Shown here one piece after another: positions 21,949-32,612 of a stretch of 64,000 bases of DNA. The stretch comes from Pholiota molesta (Eukaryota; Basidiomycota; Agaricomycetes; Agaricales; Strophariaceae): contig JACGCK010000005.1 in assembly GCA_014925825.1 (NCBI GenBank), positions 1,054,001 through 1,118,000 of the forward strand, in the 5' to 3' direction. A program made the translations under genes and the position numbers. Below the pieces are notes generated by a model. That model made no database searches. It had not been told where the DNA came from and was given only the letters and a program-made list of their open reading frames with translations. How positions within the stretch are numbered: the first letter of the stretch is position 1; each line of letters begins with the position of its first letter.

Positions 21949-23447
21949 TTAGGAAGATCCAGTATCTTCATCATCCTCGGGATCAACGAAGATTTTCAAA
22001 GCGCTCCTAAGCCGTTCATCCCACTGAACATTATTGGTTGGCTTGATCATCTCCCAACCTGCAACATCATCTCTCCATCTTCGCTCTTTCTTCAGCCTTT
22101 CAGCCCGAAGTTCAACCTCTGTCGGAGGAGGGTTCTCATATTCTTCCTTAGTTGGTTCGCGCGTGCCTCGAGCAAGTTCGCGAGCGGTGGCTAATTTTTT
22201 GGGAAGGGCCTCGTAGTATTTCTGCCGAATTTTATCTGTGTCTTCAGCGAACGTGTTCAAAGACTTCTTATAATAGCTCTCCGCTTGCTTGTCAAAGTCC
22301 AAATCGCCGTGATTCGCTGATTGCGGCTCTTCCGTCGTAGGAGCAAAAGTCCCTGTGAATTCAGGAACATCCAGCGATCGCGTATTATGTTTAACCAAGC
22401 GATATCCTGCCTCCGCACCAGACCGGACTTTGTGCCTCTGGTTGAAGAAACCCCAAATCATGAGAGGGATTTGGCTGATACCAATATAGTTTGTGAAGGG
22501 TACAAGGAGAAGTGGAGGTAGTGGCGGTATGGAAGATGGTGGTGTCGAGGAATCAGTAGTCTGTGGTTCTGGTGATGAGGGTTTGGGGCGCGTTTGCAGA
22601 GCGGAGAATATGGGGGAGGTTTGGGGGAAATGGGCAAAGACTTGGAATGGGAAGTCTCTGAGGGGGAGGCGTCACTACCAAGGTCTTGAGGCTCTTCGGG
22701 CTCGTCGAAATGGGGCTCGTTCTCTAGAACACGAGAAAGTTCTTCGTCTGGGTCTATTTTCGCAAGTCCTGTCGTCCAGCCTTTACAGACTCCCGCCATA
22801 TATTCCTTGAACGTGGGACGTCCAATCAACACGACACCACCCTCGAGTTCCCGTTTTTCTCGTTCGGCCACGGATTTGTAGGTTGGTAACATCCTCTTAG
22901 CGTCTGAGTCTTGGTCGAGGCCTTTGTCCAGCCGTCTGCGTATGCGGATATCTTCCGCAACGCGTCTCGCTATATCCCCGTGTCGCTTGCCTGGTATCAT
23001 CTCATAGTCAATGGCAGCAGCGACGAGAATGGGCTATTTAGAATAAAGAGTAATTAGCAGACTTTGAAATGAGAGAACACCATCTACCCCGACCTTGACG
23101 TACTTCCGGAAGTACTTGATGCCTTGTTCGTATTCCTCGTCGCCTGGCCATTTGGCACCGTAGACCGTCACTTTTCGAGGGGTTTCGAAGGGGTCTATGG
23201 GCACTTCCGATAGATGCTTGACTTTGTCGACGTACGCTTGGCGAATCTTTTTGCATTCCCGACGGTCATAAACATATAGACCAATAACCGAGGACGTGAC
23301 GGAAAGGAATATAAGCCAGTTTCTTGAGGGTAGTTTGGGGCGCTTGTCGAGCCATGAAGGGGGGATTCCCGTGTAGCTGAGGACAGTCCGCACGCCCGAC
23401 TGTCTCGGCGGCAATGAGGGGGGCTTGTCGACCTTTTGGTCGGCCAT
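21949..23447 (-). CDS. TIM54: mitochondrial inner-membrane translocase subunit Tim54
   Basis: Tim54 is a structural subunit of the TIM22 complex that inserts carrier proteins into the inner membrane. Exon 1 (23447-23094) holds the hallmark GIPPSWLDKRPKLPSRNW directly before the single membrane segment LIFLSVTSSVIGLYVYD, then YVDKVKHLSE and the conserved RKVTVYGAKWPGDEEY. After a 60-nt intron, exon 2 from 23033 carries PILVAAAIDYEM, EYMAGVCKGWTTGLAKID and a Ser/Pro-rich linker. The C-terminal part has PPLLLVPFTNYIGISQIP, IWGFFNQRHKVRSGAEAGYR and an acidic end. Between about 22590 and 22660 the frame shifts by one base. A 38-nt GTAG...AAG segment could be an intron, but it is unusually short, so a missing base is at least as likely. 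The family call does not depend on this. Confidence 0.9.
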
Positions 23448-23742
23448 GCTAGACGAGGATATGAGCGCCCAAGTCAAGATTCGCGCAGATTTTTTTTGGT
23501 AAACAGCCAGCACATGTTTCCTGACCGGAGTCAACCGGACCGATTAACCGAGTCATTTCTACACCACTCGCAAATGAGTCGCATTTGGGCGCGCGGTTGT
23601 AAGTACATGTTGCATCTGCGCATCATTGAGTAGCGAAATGTTATGTACAAATTACAAATTTAATTTATATTGGTATTGCATCGACAGAGAAAAAGGTCGG
23701 AACAGCGTAGAATATAGAGTACAAGTAGACAAAAAAAAGGAA

Positions 23743-25741
23743 TCACTCTCGCTCGGAAGCCTTGTCTAGTTGCTGTCGTTTGCGCGAACCTCCACTAACA
23801 AAAGGGTAAGAAAGGCAGCACACTAACAAGAGATGAAGTACACTCACGCTCCAGTATCAAGACCTCGTTTTTTGCCGGTCTTAGCTTCGTCTAAGAATTG
23901 ATTCAGACCGAACACATCTCCAGTATCCTTCTCGAATTGCACTGGTCCTTCTCTGATTTCCTGATCCTTGGCTCCCTCGAAGCCAACGCGTGCCTGTCCG
24001 AGATTGAAGCGATCATTGTCAAGAGCCTTGCCAATACCTTCCTCTGTTCCACCGCCAAAGGATTCCTCATTGCCCTCTTCAATATTTCCTCGGGCCTTGT
24101 AGATGGCAGCAGCAGCAGTGGAACCATGGAAAAGAGGTCGGTCGTATAGATTGTACGCGTCGTCATCGGCAAAGTTGCCAGATAATGATTCTTGGTTGAA
24201 CAACCGAGAATCGAGCATGGACTCTTTCGATAGCGTGGGTTTCGCCAGCCCAAGAGCCACCTTCTCGGAGATGTCTCTGTTTTGCTGACGAGCAAGCATT
24301 TTGGCGCGCTGCTCTTGGCCCATATTGTTCATCCTCATCTCCCGTTCGCGCTCCCTCCTCTTTTCCTGTCGCATAGCATCGCGAACCTTGCGGGCCTCCT
24401 CGTCCTCTCCACTGTCATACTCAGCCTCTGACTCAGCTTCACTGCCACTACCACTCTCGCTTCCATACGCAGCCAAAGAGGATTTCAGAGCAGCTTGGCT
24501 TTGTGCTGTTGGCTTCTGAACAATGCCACCGCGCTCCTCTCGCGCGCGTTGGGCGAGCAGGCGGAGGTTTTCTTCCTTTGATTCCTTCTCCTTCTGGGCC
24601 AGCTTTTGCTGCATTAATGAACGCTGGCGAACTTCTTCTCGAGCGTGTCGATCAGCAACAAATAGAGCCTCTGAAAATTTGGCGAAATTGTCGTTGATGG
24701 AAATCTATTGCGGAATGTCAGTCAGAAAGCAATGTAAAGAAAATAATTGGGTGACTCACATCTTGTAGCCCTCGTCCGTCGGCAGCAAGACGCTTATCCA
24801 GAGGGATGGTGAAACCCTTGTTGTTCTTCCAATTGGAAATACAAGGAGGAATCATCCACTCTTTTTGTTCTGCAGCGGTTGCCTTACGCGGAGGACTGCG
24901 AAGGACAGGTGGAGGGGGACTAGGAGGGCCTCGGGGAATTTTCTTGTGCTTGAACCTAGGCGGCTCCAAAGGATCCTCGACCACCTCCGACATTTTAATA
25001 ATCCGTTGCTTCAGCCCGCTTTCGCCGTTTTGCTGTCCAGGGGTGTATCGAATGAAGGACGTCTTCCCTTGGCTATCAGGAACGTTTTTGGGTTGAGCAG
25101 CCTTGATTTTGCCGTTGACGAGCTTCTCCAAGGCAGCGCGGGTCTTCTCAGCAGTGGCCTGAACTTCATCTTCCGACGGACGCTCCATGAGCCTATCTTC
25201 CTCCCCTAGATCTTTCCTCTGCGCCAGAGGAACCAGGTCCTTGAATTGGGACTGAATGACCTTTCCCTCTCGTTGTCCTTGCCGGGCGATAGCATCGTAT
25301 CGAACATTCCCTTCGCTGTCTACTTGGAGTGCGAGTGTGTTTCCAGACGAAGCCTACCAAAAATAAGCATTGTGTTGAGACTACAAACATAGGGACCAAC
25401 CTTCTTCTTGCCCATTCCCAGAGGATACTGAGCAATATGACATTCTGGATATGAACCGCCGTCGCCTGCATATGATTTAGTATAATAATTCAAGCAACTG
25501 ACCAATAAATAAACGCACCAAAGTCCTCCAATGAGGATGGTTTCCATCCAGGCCTCTGCCCGTACGGTGGGATAGCAGTGCGAGTAATGACAACGGTTGA
25601 TTGCGCAAGGACATTGGTCTGTGTCTCTTCTTCAACATCTGACACAGAGGGTACATGGAGCGGTTGCGGGAGTAGGCTGTAACACGTTTAGCTGCAGTTT
25701 GGCAGACAAGAAAGAGAGACTCACGAAGCGAGGGCAGCCAT
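23743..25741 (-). CDS. PRP45: SNW/SKIP splicing factor Prp45
   Basis: This is a spliceosomal SNW-domain protein of the NineTeen-complex-associated set, joined before catalytic activation. It acts also as a transcriptional co-regulator in animals. Six exons on the minus strand (25741-25725, 25676-25519, 25465-25401, 25353-24760, 24704-23848, 23794-23743) give 580 aa. The SNW core is intact: IPPYGQRPGWKP, FGDGGSYPECHIAQYPLGMG, ALQVDSEGNVRYDAI and FIRYTPGQQNG. It continues with MIPPCISNWKNNKGFTIPLD, KRLAADGRGLQD and NFAKFSEALFVADRHAREEV. The C-terminal half is a charged coiled-coil rich in Arg/Glu/Lys, ending with GGSRKRQQLDKASERE. The first coding exon is only 17 nt. All splice sites are canonical. 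Confidence 0.96.
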
Positions 25742-25953
25742 GTTGGCGGAAAGAGTGTAACTTGCAATCCAGTCACTTGCTGCCGCTGTTTGTCTTTATG
25801 TATCATGCACACAGCCACGGTGCTATAAATAACTTCAAAGCCATGAGATAGGATAGAACAAAATTCCTAGCAGCCTATAATGTACATACATGTAAAAGTA
25901 ATGGATCAGATGGCAATGGCTGTCACAACATACAAAAACCATGGGTATAAATA

Positions 25954-27482
25954 TTAGACTGGAGCCTCAACACCAGCTGGCTTGACCTTCCACCATGTCC
26001 ATGCACCCAAACCAATGAAGAAATTCAATATTCCAACAAGGCCCGATCCCGCTCCAAGCAGAGTGAGCAGCCACCAAAGGATCCCAATGATGCGGTCGAT
26101 GACCCGTCCTGTATAACGCTTGAGGTTCGCTCGAGGATCTGGCTTGGGCTGGTAGGTAGGTGGGAGGTGAATGATAGGAGTACTCAGGGAGGTCTCCGTG
26201 GGGCGAGCGGGGAGCAGCAATAGGGAAACGACAGGTTTCTAGTGGACGATAGTGAAGATAAGTTAAGGAGCTAAGTGGATCGGAGACGTACGTGATCAGA
26301 GGTGGTATACGAAGGGATACTTGTATAAATTAAGTTCGTGATAGTCGATTTTTCAGGGGAGTCGGTGTACGTCGCATATAGAACGCGATCCGTCCAAGAG
26401 GGTGTGCGTTTAAGGCTAGAACGTGGTTTCACATTAATTCCTTCGACGGGTAGAAGACTCGGCTTGAACGACTATACCTGTATTTATCCACCTCCCCTAT
26501 CTTGTACTTGTAACTGCATTTGAACTTCCAAAACTCTCCTTCATGCAGGCCCACGAACACAGTGCCTTTACGACGTTCGACTGTAAGCTGATCAAACTCT
26601 TTCAGTTCCTCTCTAACCTGTTCAGAGTCTATCGCTTGCGAGAAGTCTTGTGAGAAGCGCTTATGGTACAACCCATGATCCTTGGGGAGGTCAAGTCGGA
26701 AGTTGAGATCTCCGAAGAGGAAAAGGTGGCTTGTCTCATATAGAGTGCTCGGGACCTTGGAATCGGGAGATATTGGGGAGAAGAGTAATCGTTCCACAAT
26801 ATGTCGATAATCTGCTAGACGTTGCTTCAACTTATTATCGAATGGCGTCAAATGACAGTTCACAAATCTGCCAAAGGAGCATCAGTGAACAGTTACGATA
26901 TTTTTATAGGAGAGATATACGTGTAAGTCTCCCCAGAGGTTCCTTCCAGCCCAGAAACACGAAAGCGCACACCGACGGCACCCTTATTGCCCATATATGC
27001 TGGCCCGCATCCGGTCCACGCGGTTTCCACGTCGCATGTTCTGCGTGCGACACCTTCGTCACGACCATAGACCAGCAATGCAACGCCGACGTTTACAACT
27101 TTCGCTATGAGGGAATATGAATCCTTGTTCGGTGCATGCGCTTCGATTTGCGAGCGAATGAGCGCGTCTCTGTTGTCAATGACCGACCCAGACAGCCCAG
27201 AAACTAGAAGAACCTGAATCATTAGCTGCATTCAAAGGTCTAGTTATTCCATCGTAGGGCTGACGCACGGCCAAGGTGTAAAGGCAGAAGTTCTTGGAAG
27301 CCGACAGCGACAATATCTGGCGCTCGCCGTTCTGTTGAAAGAAATCTTGACACTTGCAGCGTGGGTGCCAGCCAATCCACCAAATCCTGTGGTAGTCCAA
27401 GAATTCCTTGCAGGTTGGTATTGTAGGATGCAATCTGAACCAGCAAACGGTCAGAATGCACATGAGATATCGGCTGGGCCAT
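25954..27482 (-). CDS. tail-anchored inositol polyphosphate 5-phosphatase
   Basis: This phosphatase removes the 5-phosphate from inositol lipids such as PI(4,5)P2. Five exons (27482-27269, 27203-26921, 26867-26478, 26415-26292, 26238-25954) give 431 aa. The catalytic domain is complete: VQIASYNTNLQG, VGFQELLPLH with the metal-binding Glu, TGCGPAYMGNKGAVGVRF, FVNCHLTPFDNK, LFLFGDLNFRLDLP, KRTPSWTDRVLYAT and the final SDHKPVVS. After a linker, the last 60 residues contain one strongly hydrophobic segment (IIGILWWLLTLLGAGSGLVG, continuing through ILNFFIGLGAW), so the enzyme should be a tail-anchored membrane protein. That architecture matches yeast Inp54, which sits on the ER. Its direct neighbours are PRP45 and carbonic anhydrase, with no sign of co-regulation. 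Confidence 0.93.
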
Positions 27483-27793
27483 AGTTGGCGGTCTTCGGCA
27501 ACGAGCAGGAAGAGGAAGAGAGCAGATTGAAATGGTACTACATGTATTCACAGTCAATAGACATATGTTATTCATTTCAATCACTCCTTGTCATTGCATC
27601 ATGCATCATGCATACTAAGTTAACCGTCACACAGACTATGATTGGAGCTAGGACTCGGAGGGTGACAAGTCTACACGTGTCTATTTCAACATCTATTTGC
27701 TGAGAATCTTCAAAATTATACCGGTCAGAGGCCGAGGATATGTTATTACATCTCCGCTTGAGAAAAGGCCTTCGTATCCTACTTGTTCGCACA
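27483..27793. other. intergenic, carbonic anhydrase to 5-phosphatase
   Basis: 311 bases holding the 5-phosphatase promoter and the carbonic anhydrase 3' UTR (both genes on the minus strand). No other feature seen. Confidence 0.45.
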
Positions 27794-28671
27794 TCATTTA
27801 GGGTTCTCTGCGCCAGGGGGACCTCGGGAGATATTGAGGTCCCTCAAACGACCAGTCTGCAAATCATATACCCAACCATGAATCCAAACAGCTTGTCCTT
27901 TGCGAGTGCCTTTGGTCCAAGCATCCTGAATGGTCTGTGTGCGGGCGAGATTGTCAACCTGCGCCTTGACATTTTCCTCGACGACAACGGGAAGTGCTTC
28001 GGCATGGGGGACGGACGAAAGATGGAGCGAAGCGGCAAGCCTTGTAAGCGGTTCCAACCATCGGTTGAGAGCAGATTCTACAGGCAAGGAAGATAATGTG
28101 GCAATTTCAGGCTCATCGAGGTTGAGGCTCGGTGTTTGAGCGGCCCCAAGGCATGCAGCAGCACCTCCACATTCGGAGTGGCCAACGATAATGACTAGAG
28201 GGCGGACAAGCCGGATGAAAGGGAAAAAAAAATCGGTTGGGATGTAATCGCAACTAGTAAAGAAGAGAGAAAGCACCGTGTTGGACGCCTAGATAATCAA
28301 CGGCGTATCGAAGCACAGACAGTATGTTGTGGTCATCTAGATGTAATTGGCTGGAGAAAGACGTGGAATGGTTGTCGGTAACGCAGTCAGAAGAGAAAAA
28401 CAGAGTATGGCACGAACTTGGCGATATTCCTGTGGACAAATATCTCTCCCGGGCGGGCGGCAGTGACAACCGATTCGGGCACTCGCGAGTCTGCACATCC
28501 TATCCAAAGGGTCTGGAGAGGCTGAGTTAATATGCTCGGGGTAGAAAGAAAGAGGCATACATGGGGCGACTGTCCCTTGGCAGATTCTTCAAAGAAGTGA
28601 GGTTGGGTTTTGAGGACGTCTTCGGCCCATTGAGCATTGGATGCTAGCAAATGTTGGAGAGAGTCGGACAT
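27794..28671 (-). CDS. NCE103: beta-carbonic anhydrase
   Basis: This zinc enzyme interconverts CO2 and bicarbonate, needed in fungi for growth at ambient CO2 because carboxylases use bicarbonate. Four exons (28671-28561, 28521-28418, 28350-28277, 28194-27794) give 229 aa. The zinc/active-site triad of the beta class is present: Cys in WIGCADSRVPE with its Asp-Arg dyad, and His and Cys in VIIVGHSECGGAAACLGA. PGEIFVHRNIAN and LSVLRYAVDYLGVQHV are also conserved. The C terminus has WIHGWVYDLQTGRLRDL, the usual last strand. No mitochondrial presequence or signal peptide is evident, so a cytosolic form is expected. All introns are GT-AG; the first is only 39 nt and the third 82 nt. Confidence 0.96.
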
Positions 28672-28982
28672 GGTGATAGGGGATAAAAGCTGGAATTCCC
28701 TGTAATATACGAAATCGGCTGATCGGGCCGCACACAACTTGTCGATGACGACCACCCAATCTTTCCTGTTGGAGACCTCGCTGACGACCCTATCATGATC
28801 ATTCTCATTCTATAACATCCAGATATCCTAGAAATATGGCAGACGACCTTTCATATAATTCAAAGTCGGAACCATCATTTGATGTTTTTTGCATGTCATA
28901 GCATAAACATGTATCAAAAAGCTGTCTTGAAGAAATACATGCGTCCGCAATAGTACTACCCCCTGCCCCCACGTCGCACCGT
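28672..28982. other. intergenic, RPL7 to carbonic anhydrase
   Basis: 311 bases with the carbonic anhydrase promoter and RPL7 3' UTR. No further feature recognised. Confidence 0.45.
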
Positions 28983-30216
28983 CTAGTTCATCTGCCGGAT
29001 GAGCTTGTTGATGTTGGTTTCCCGGTCACCGAAGTCACCACCTTGGACGTAGTGCTTGAATTTCCGTGTCCTCCAGCCACCAGTGGGATTGGAGAGCTTA
29101 AAGGGCCAGAGGAAGTTGGAGGCCTACAAAACAAAAAATGAGGGAGAGGTCATGCAACGGGAAGCCAAGGTACCCACCTGTTTGAAGTTGGGGCCGGCGG
29201 TGATGATTTCGTGAACGAGGTCCTCAACGCAAAGGATGTCGTATTTGCCAAGGGCGTTCTCGATGACGCTGTTGTTGGCGAGGGGGATGCGCTGCTTGTC
29301 GACCTTGCCGTATCCGCGCTTGTAGATAAGTTCACGGACGGACTTCAGGTTGGGCTCGCTAATCCAAAGGCTTAGCTGACAAAAAAATTGAACAGGATGT
29401 AATTTACATACCCATATGTGATGTAGGGCTCAACGAGACGGAGCATCTGTTGGGTGGCTCGAGTAGCCTTAACGAAGACGCCGTTGTTGATTTGGAGAAG
29501 GCGGAGGAGTTGCAAAATTTTGCGGGGCTTGGGGGCGATTTCATTGATACTTGTGAAATGTTAATGATTTTCAAGAACCGTATCGAGGAAATTACTCACC
29601 CCCTGATACGCACCACAAAGTACACCTTGGGTTGAGCAGGGACGTAGAAGTCACCAGCGCTTCGTGCAGTGCGCTTCAAGCGTATCTCCTCCTTCTCCTT
29701 CGCCAGGTATTCCTTCACATACGACTCTGCGCGCTTGAAGATGACCCTTCGCTTGGTTTTGGAAGCCTATAAGAAAAATGAAAGTAAACATTTGGATGAG
29801 TTGCTTTACTTCAAATTGAGTTTTTAGAGTGTCAGTCCCGAAAGATGGTTGATTGATTGGCAACATAGCGAGGCGAACCCCCTAGCCTTCATTTCGAATG
29901 TATCGTATGCATCATATATGAAATCGCAAAAGGAGAACCAAATACGCAAAAAATGGGACGGAGTCTCACCTTGCGGGCTGCAGTAGCAGCAGCAATGCGT
30001 TCCTCCCGGGCCTTTTCGTTTTGCTTGCGTTTCTTGAGGAGAGTCTCCGGGACTTCAATAGCCTAATGTTCGCCCAATTGGTCCATCAGCAACACAACCT
30101 CCACGACCATAGTTTCGACTAACCGAAGCACTCGGGACGCTAGAAACGGAATGTCATAGATTAGCACTGAGCTCCATGAGACATAGGCAGAGAACATACG
30201 TGGTGGACGGGGCCAT
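28983..30216 (-). CDS. RPL7: 60S ribosomal protein L7 (uL30)
   Basis: This is a large-subunit ribosomal protein of the uL30 family. Seven exons on the minus strand (30216-30200, 30139-30124, 30062-29970, 29766-29600, 29549-29412, 29358-29178, 29123-28983) give 250 aa, the normal eukaryotic length. The N-terminal basic helix ([18 protein letters not shown]) precedes [75 protein letters not shown] and the closing [16 protein letters not shown]. The first two coding exons are only 17 and 16 nt. Five of six introns are 50-61 nt. The third, 29767-29969, is 203 nt and carries a box C/D snoRNA, described separately. All junctions are clean and the frame is unbroken. Confidence 0.97.
29828..29920 (-). 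ncRNA. intronic box C/D snoRNA, snR39/snR59-like
   Basis: It lies inside the 203-nt third RPL7 intron on the same strand. A C-box-like ATGATGC (core TGATG at 29914-29910) is followed about 75 bases later by a D box CTGA (29835-29832). One base before the D box is the 13-nt guide ACCATCTTTCGGG (29849-29837). It is perfectly complementary to the universally conserved CCCGAAAGATGGT of large-subunit rRNA. Counting five bases back from box D places the methylated residue on the G of CCCG. In budding yeast, snR39 and snR59 sit in introns of RPL7A/RPL7B and methylate this same site (G805/A807 of 25S). Terminal-stem pairing is weak, and D'/C' boxes are not clear. Confidence 0.8.
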
Positions 30217-30792
30217 TGAGGATCTTGAGGGCGACTATAATTTGGCGGGCGTTGGCTCCGGTGACGATCTGGGCCTGTGGCTTGAACTGTATAGTCTGAC
30301 TAAGAAAAGCACACGGTCACAAGTTGTAGGTAACCCTTTCCAAATTTGGAGTTAGGATGTTGATTCGTTTCATCCTTCATCGGATCTCTCTATGACAATC
30401 TCTGAGCGCCCGCAATATATGTCGATTTGTTGCCAAAACCCAGTCCCGATGCTTGGCTCTGGACCGAACCTTCAAGCATTAGACCATGTAGTTTCTTCTA
30501 ACGGTCGAAGAAATCTGAGCAGGCGTTCAAGAAGCAAAGGAGACTCATCCACCATGCCATACTATGTCCGATGTCGGCGCTTTTCACATCCCATCCGTAA
30601 TCATTGATAGCTATCGTTGATGTGATGCCACATTTCTTCAGTCACAGTTTTCGTAAATTATGCCGACCCTCGCGCGGGCGCTGCCAGCGCCAGCGCCATA
30701 ACGCCCCAATTCTTCTTCCCTGCTCAAATCTTCTCTCCCAACTTCAGTGCTGTCGCCTCGAGCTCTAGGTATTGCCGCAACCTGCCGCAACG
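30217..30792. other. divergent intergenic, RPL7 and membrane protein
   Basis: About 575 bases holding the RPL7 promoter and the 5' region of the plus-strand membrane protein. Unassigned ORFs on both strands (30392-30607 plus, 30638-30988 minus) resemble nothing I know. A missing 5' exon with the signal peptide of the next gene probably lies near its 3' end: a CTCTAG acceptor-like site precedes in-frame codons before the ATG at 30793. Confidence 0.4.
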
Positions 30793-32176
30793 ATGTCGCA
30801 GTCTCAATTAGCGACATGCCCACCTGTGTTCGACTGGGTCCGTTCAGGATTTGCAAGCGCTCACGATTAACCTCACAATTCTGATAGGCTAAAAATTTGG
30901 GAAACCTTGATCCTTGCGCCGTTGGTTCGAGCTTGATAGGCCTTTGCAATACTTCAGGTATTTCAGAATTTATTTGGTACTTGCCCATTGGTGGTGACCT
31001 GTCCTTAGGTCAATTTCAAGGCCTTGTTCCACTTTCATCGGGCGCTGTCTATCCGCTGCCAACAAGCGACAATGAAAACAAATGTACTTGTTCAAGTGTC
31101 GTATATGCCCTGGTATCTGTCTGTTCTGCTTGCCAAAATGCTGCTTATACAAGGTAATTACTTGGCAACTCACTTCAGCTGTGGCTTCGCTAATGCTTCA
31201 TTGGCATTGAATAAAGTTGGTCAGATTGGACGTCTTTTTGTGGTTCAGTCTACACACCAAAGTATGTCCCGAAGACAATATGATTGACTTCCTCTAATCC
31301 AAATTACCCAGGTTCCCGGTTCATACAGACAGTGTGTGAATCAATTCTGACCTTGATTGAACCCCCGCGTTGATTAATCTATCTTATTGTAAGTTTCGAT
31401 TCCTCAATGGGCAATTTTCGACGTTCAGGTACGCTTATGCCTTTACTAGACTGGCTCAGTCGCACTTCTCTAAAATTCAACTAGGCGGAACCTACATTTA
31501 ATATTACCAGAGCACAAAACTCAGTCACACCAACACCTCCAAGTGTAACAGACATTCCATCACCCACTGAGGCAAACAGTACAAGCATGACTTCCACACC
31601 TACCACAGAAACGACATCCTCTGAAGGACCATCCTCTCGAATTCCCACCTCGATAGATCCGGTAGTCTCTGAAGTGTTGCCTTCCTCCTCCAACATCGCG
31701 ACATTGTCACAAACAACCTCCTCCGCCGATATCGTCCCAATCACTCAGGCTAGTGGTGCAGATCCTACTTCAATCACCTCCACAGATCAATCCCAATCTC
31801 ATCCAGTAAGCGCTACGAGCACCAAAAAAGGGAGCAACACAGGCACGGTAGCTGGCGGCACAGTTGCAGGTATAATCATTCTGTTAATTATCGGTGCTCT
31901 TGTCTTCTGGTGGATAAGACGCCAACGTCGCTCGCGTATGGCGCCTTCAGCTGCATATATAGCTGCGTATGGGACAGCTCGACCACCCACCAATATGAGC
32001 CAACGACCGTACCAAGGACGAGCGATCTCTCCTTTCGTTACAGACGCAAATTCCAATGTTCCTTATTATGTATGTGATTTTAGCTCTCTTCATTTTATGA
32101 GTCTATATGCTAACACTTATACATACAGGACGAAGACTTTCGAGCAAGTGCATACTCCGACATTCGCCAGCCATAA
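30793..32176 (+). CDS. fungal Cys-rich ectodomain membrane protein
   Basis: This is a predicted type I membrane protein of a family common in Agaricomycetes, of unknown role. Eight exons (30793-30837, 30888-30957, 31009-31153, 31217-31261, 31312-31331, 31394-31428, 31485-32069, 32129-32176) give 330 aa from this ATG. The ectodomain holds CPPVFDWAKNLGNLDPC, SSLIGLCNTSGQFQ, CTCSSVVYALVSVCSACQ, SWSDWTSFC and IPQWAIFDV, matching the family pattern of paired Cys and Trp. A Ser/Thr-rich stalk follows. Next comes a Gly-led membrane helix (GTVAGIIILLIIGALVFWW) with a basic stop-transfer (IRRQRRSR), then a short cytoplasmic tail ending DIRQP. No signal peptide is present from this ATG, so an upstream coding exon is likely missing from the model. 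Confidence 0.75.
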
Positions 32177-32612
32177 AATATGGACAGCTACTCACCCTCA
32201 AGCTTAAATGTTCTTCAAATGCGATTTTCTGTGTCATTCGCATCCTCTCAGCACAGCACCTTCTTTTCCCTATCTATTCCAACTTGATCTATGTTTGTGC
32301 CCACCGCATACTAAATGAATCTGAAACGCGTACCCTCTGCCCACTCATTTATCATTTATTTTATTAGTGCTACGATGAAGACCCTACTTAGTCATAGGAT
32401 TGTTGCTCCAGAAATGTTGTACATTTTAATAACACGAATCTCTTTGTTCTACTGCCTCAATGCTAGCAGCATTCATGCCCGTAAGATAATAATTAAATGT
32501 TAAGTCTTTCATAACTTAAGTATCACAACAGGAATAAACACGTGACCATTACTGCTCAAGCTGCAATAGCATGCACCAAAATTAACTCGCCTTTATTTCT
32601 CTGTCATTTCCT
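32177..32612. other. intergenic, membrane protein to cyclin
   Basis: About 435 AT-rich bases, 3' UTR of the preceding gene plus the cyclin promoter. No supported gene. Confidence 0.45.

Noticed and set aside
30638..30988. Minus-strand 116-codon ORF
   Set aside because: It overlaps the spliced exons of the plus-strand membrane protein, which has family support; the minus ORF has none.
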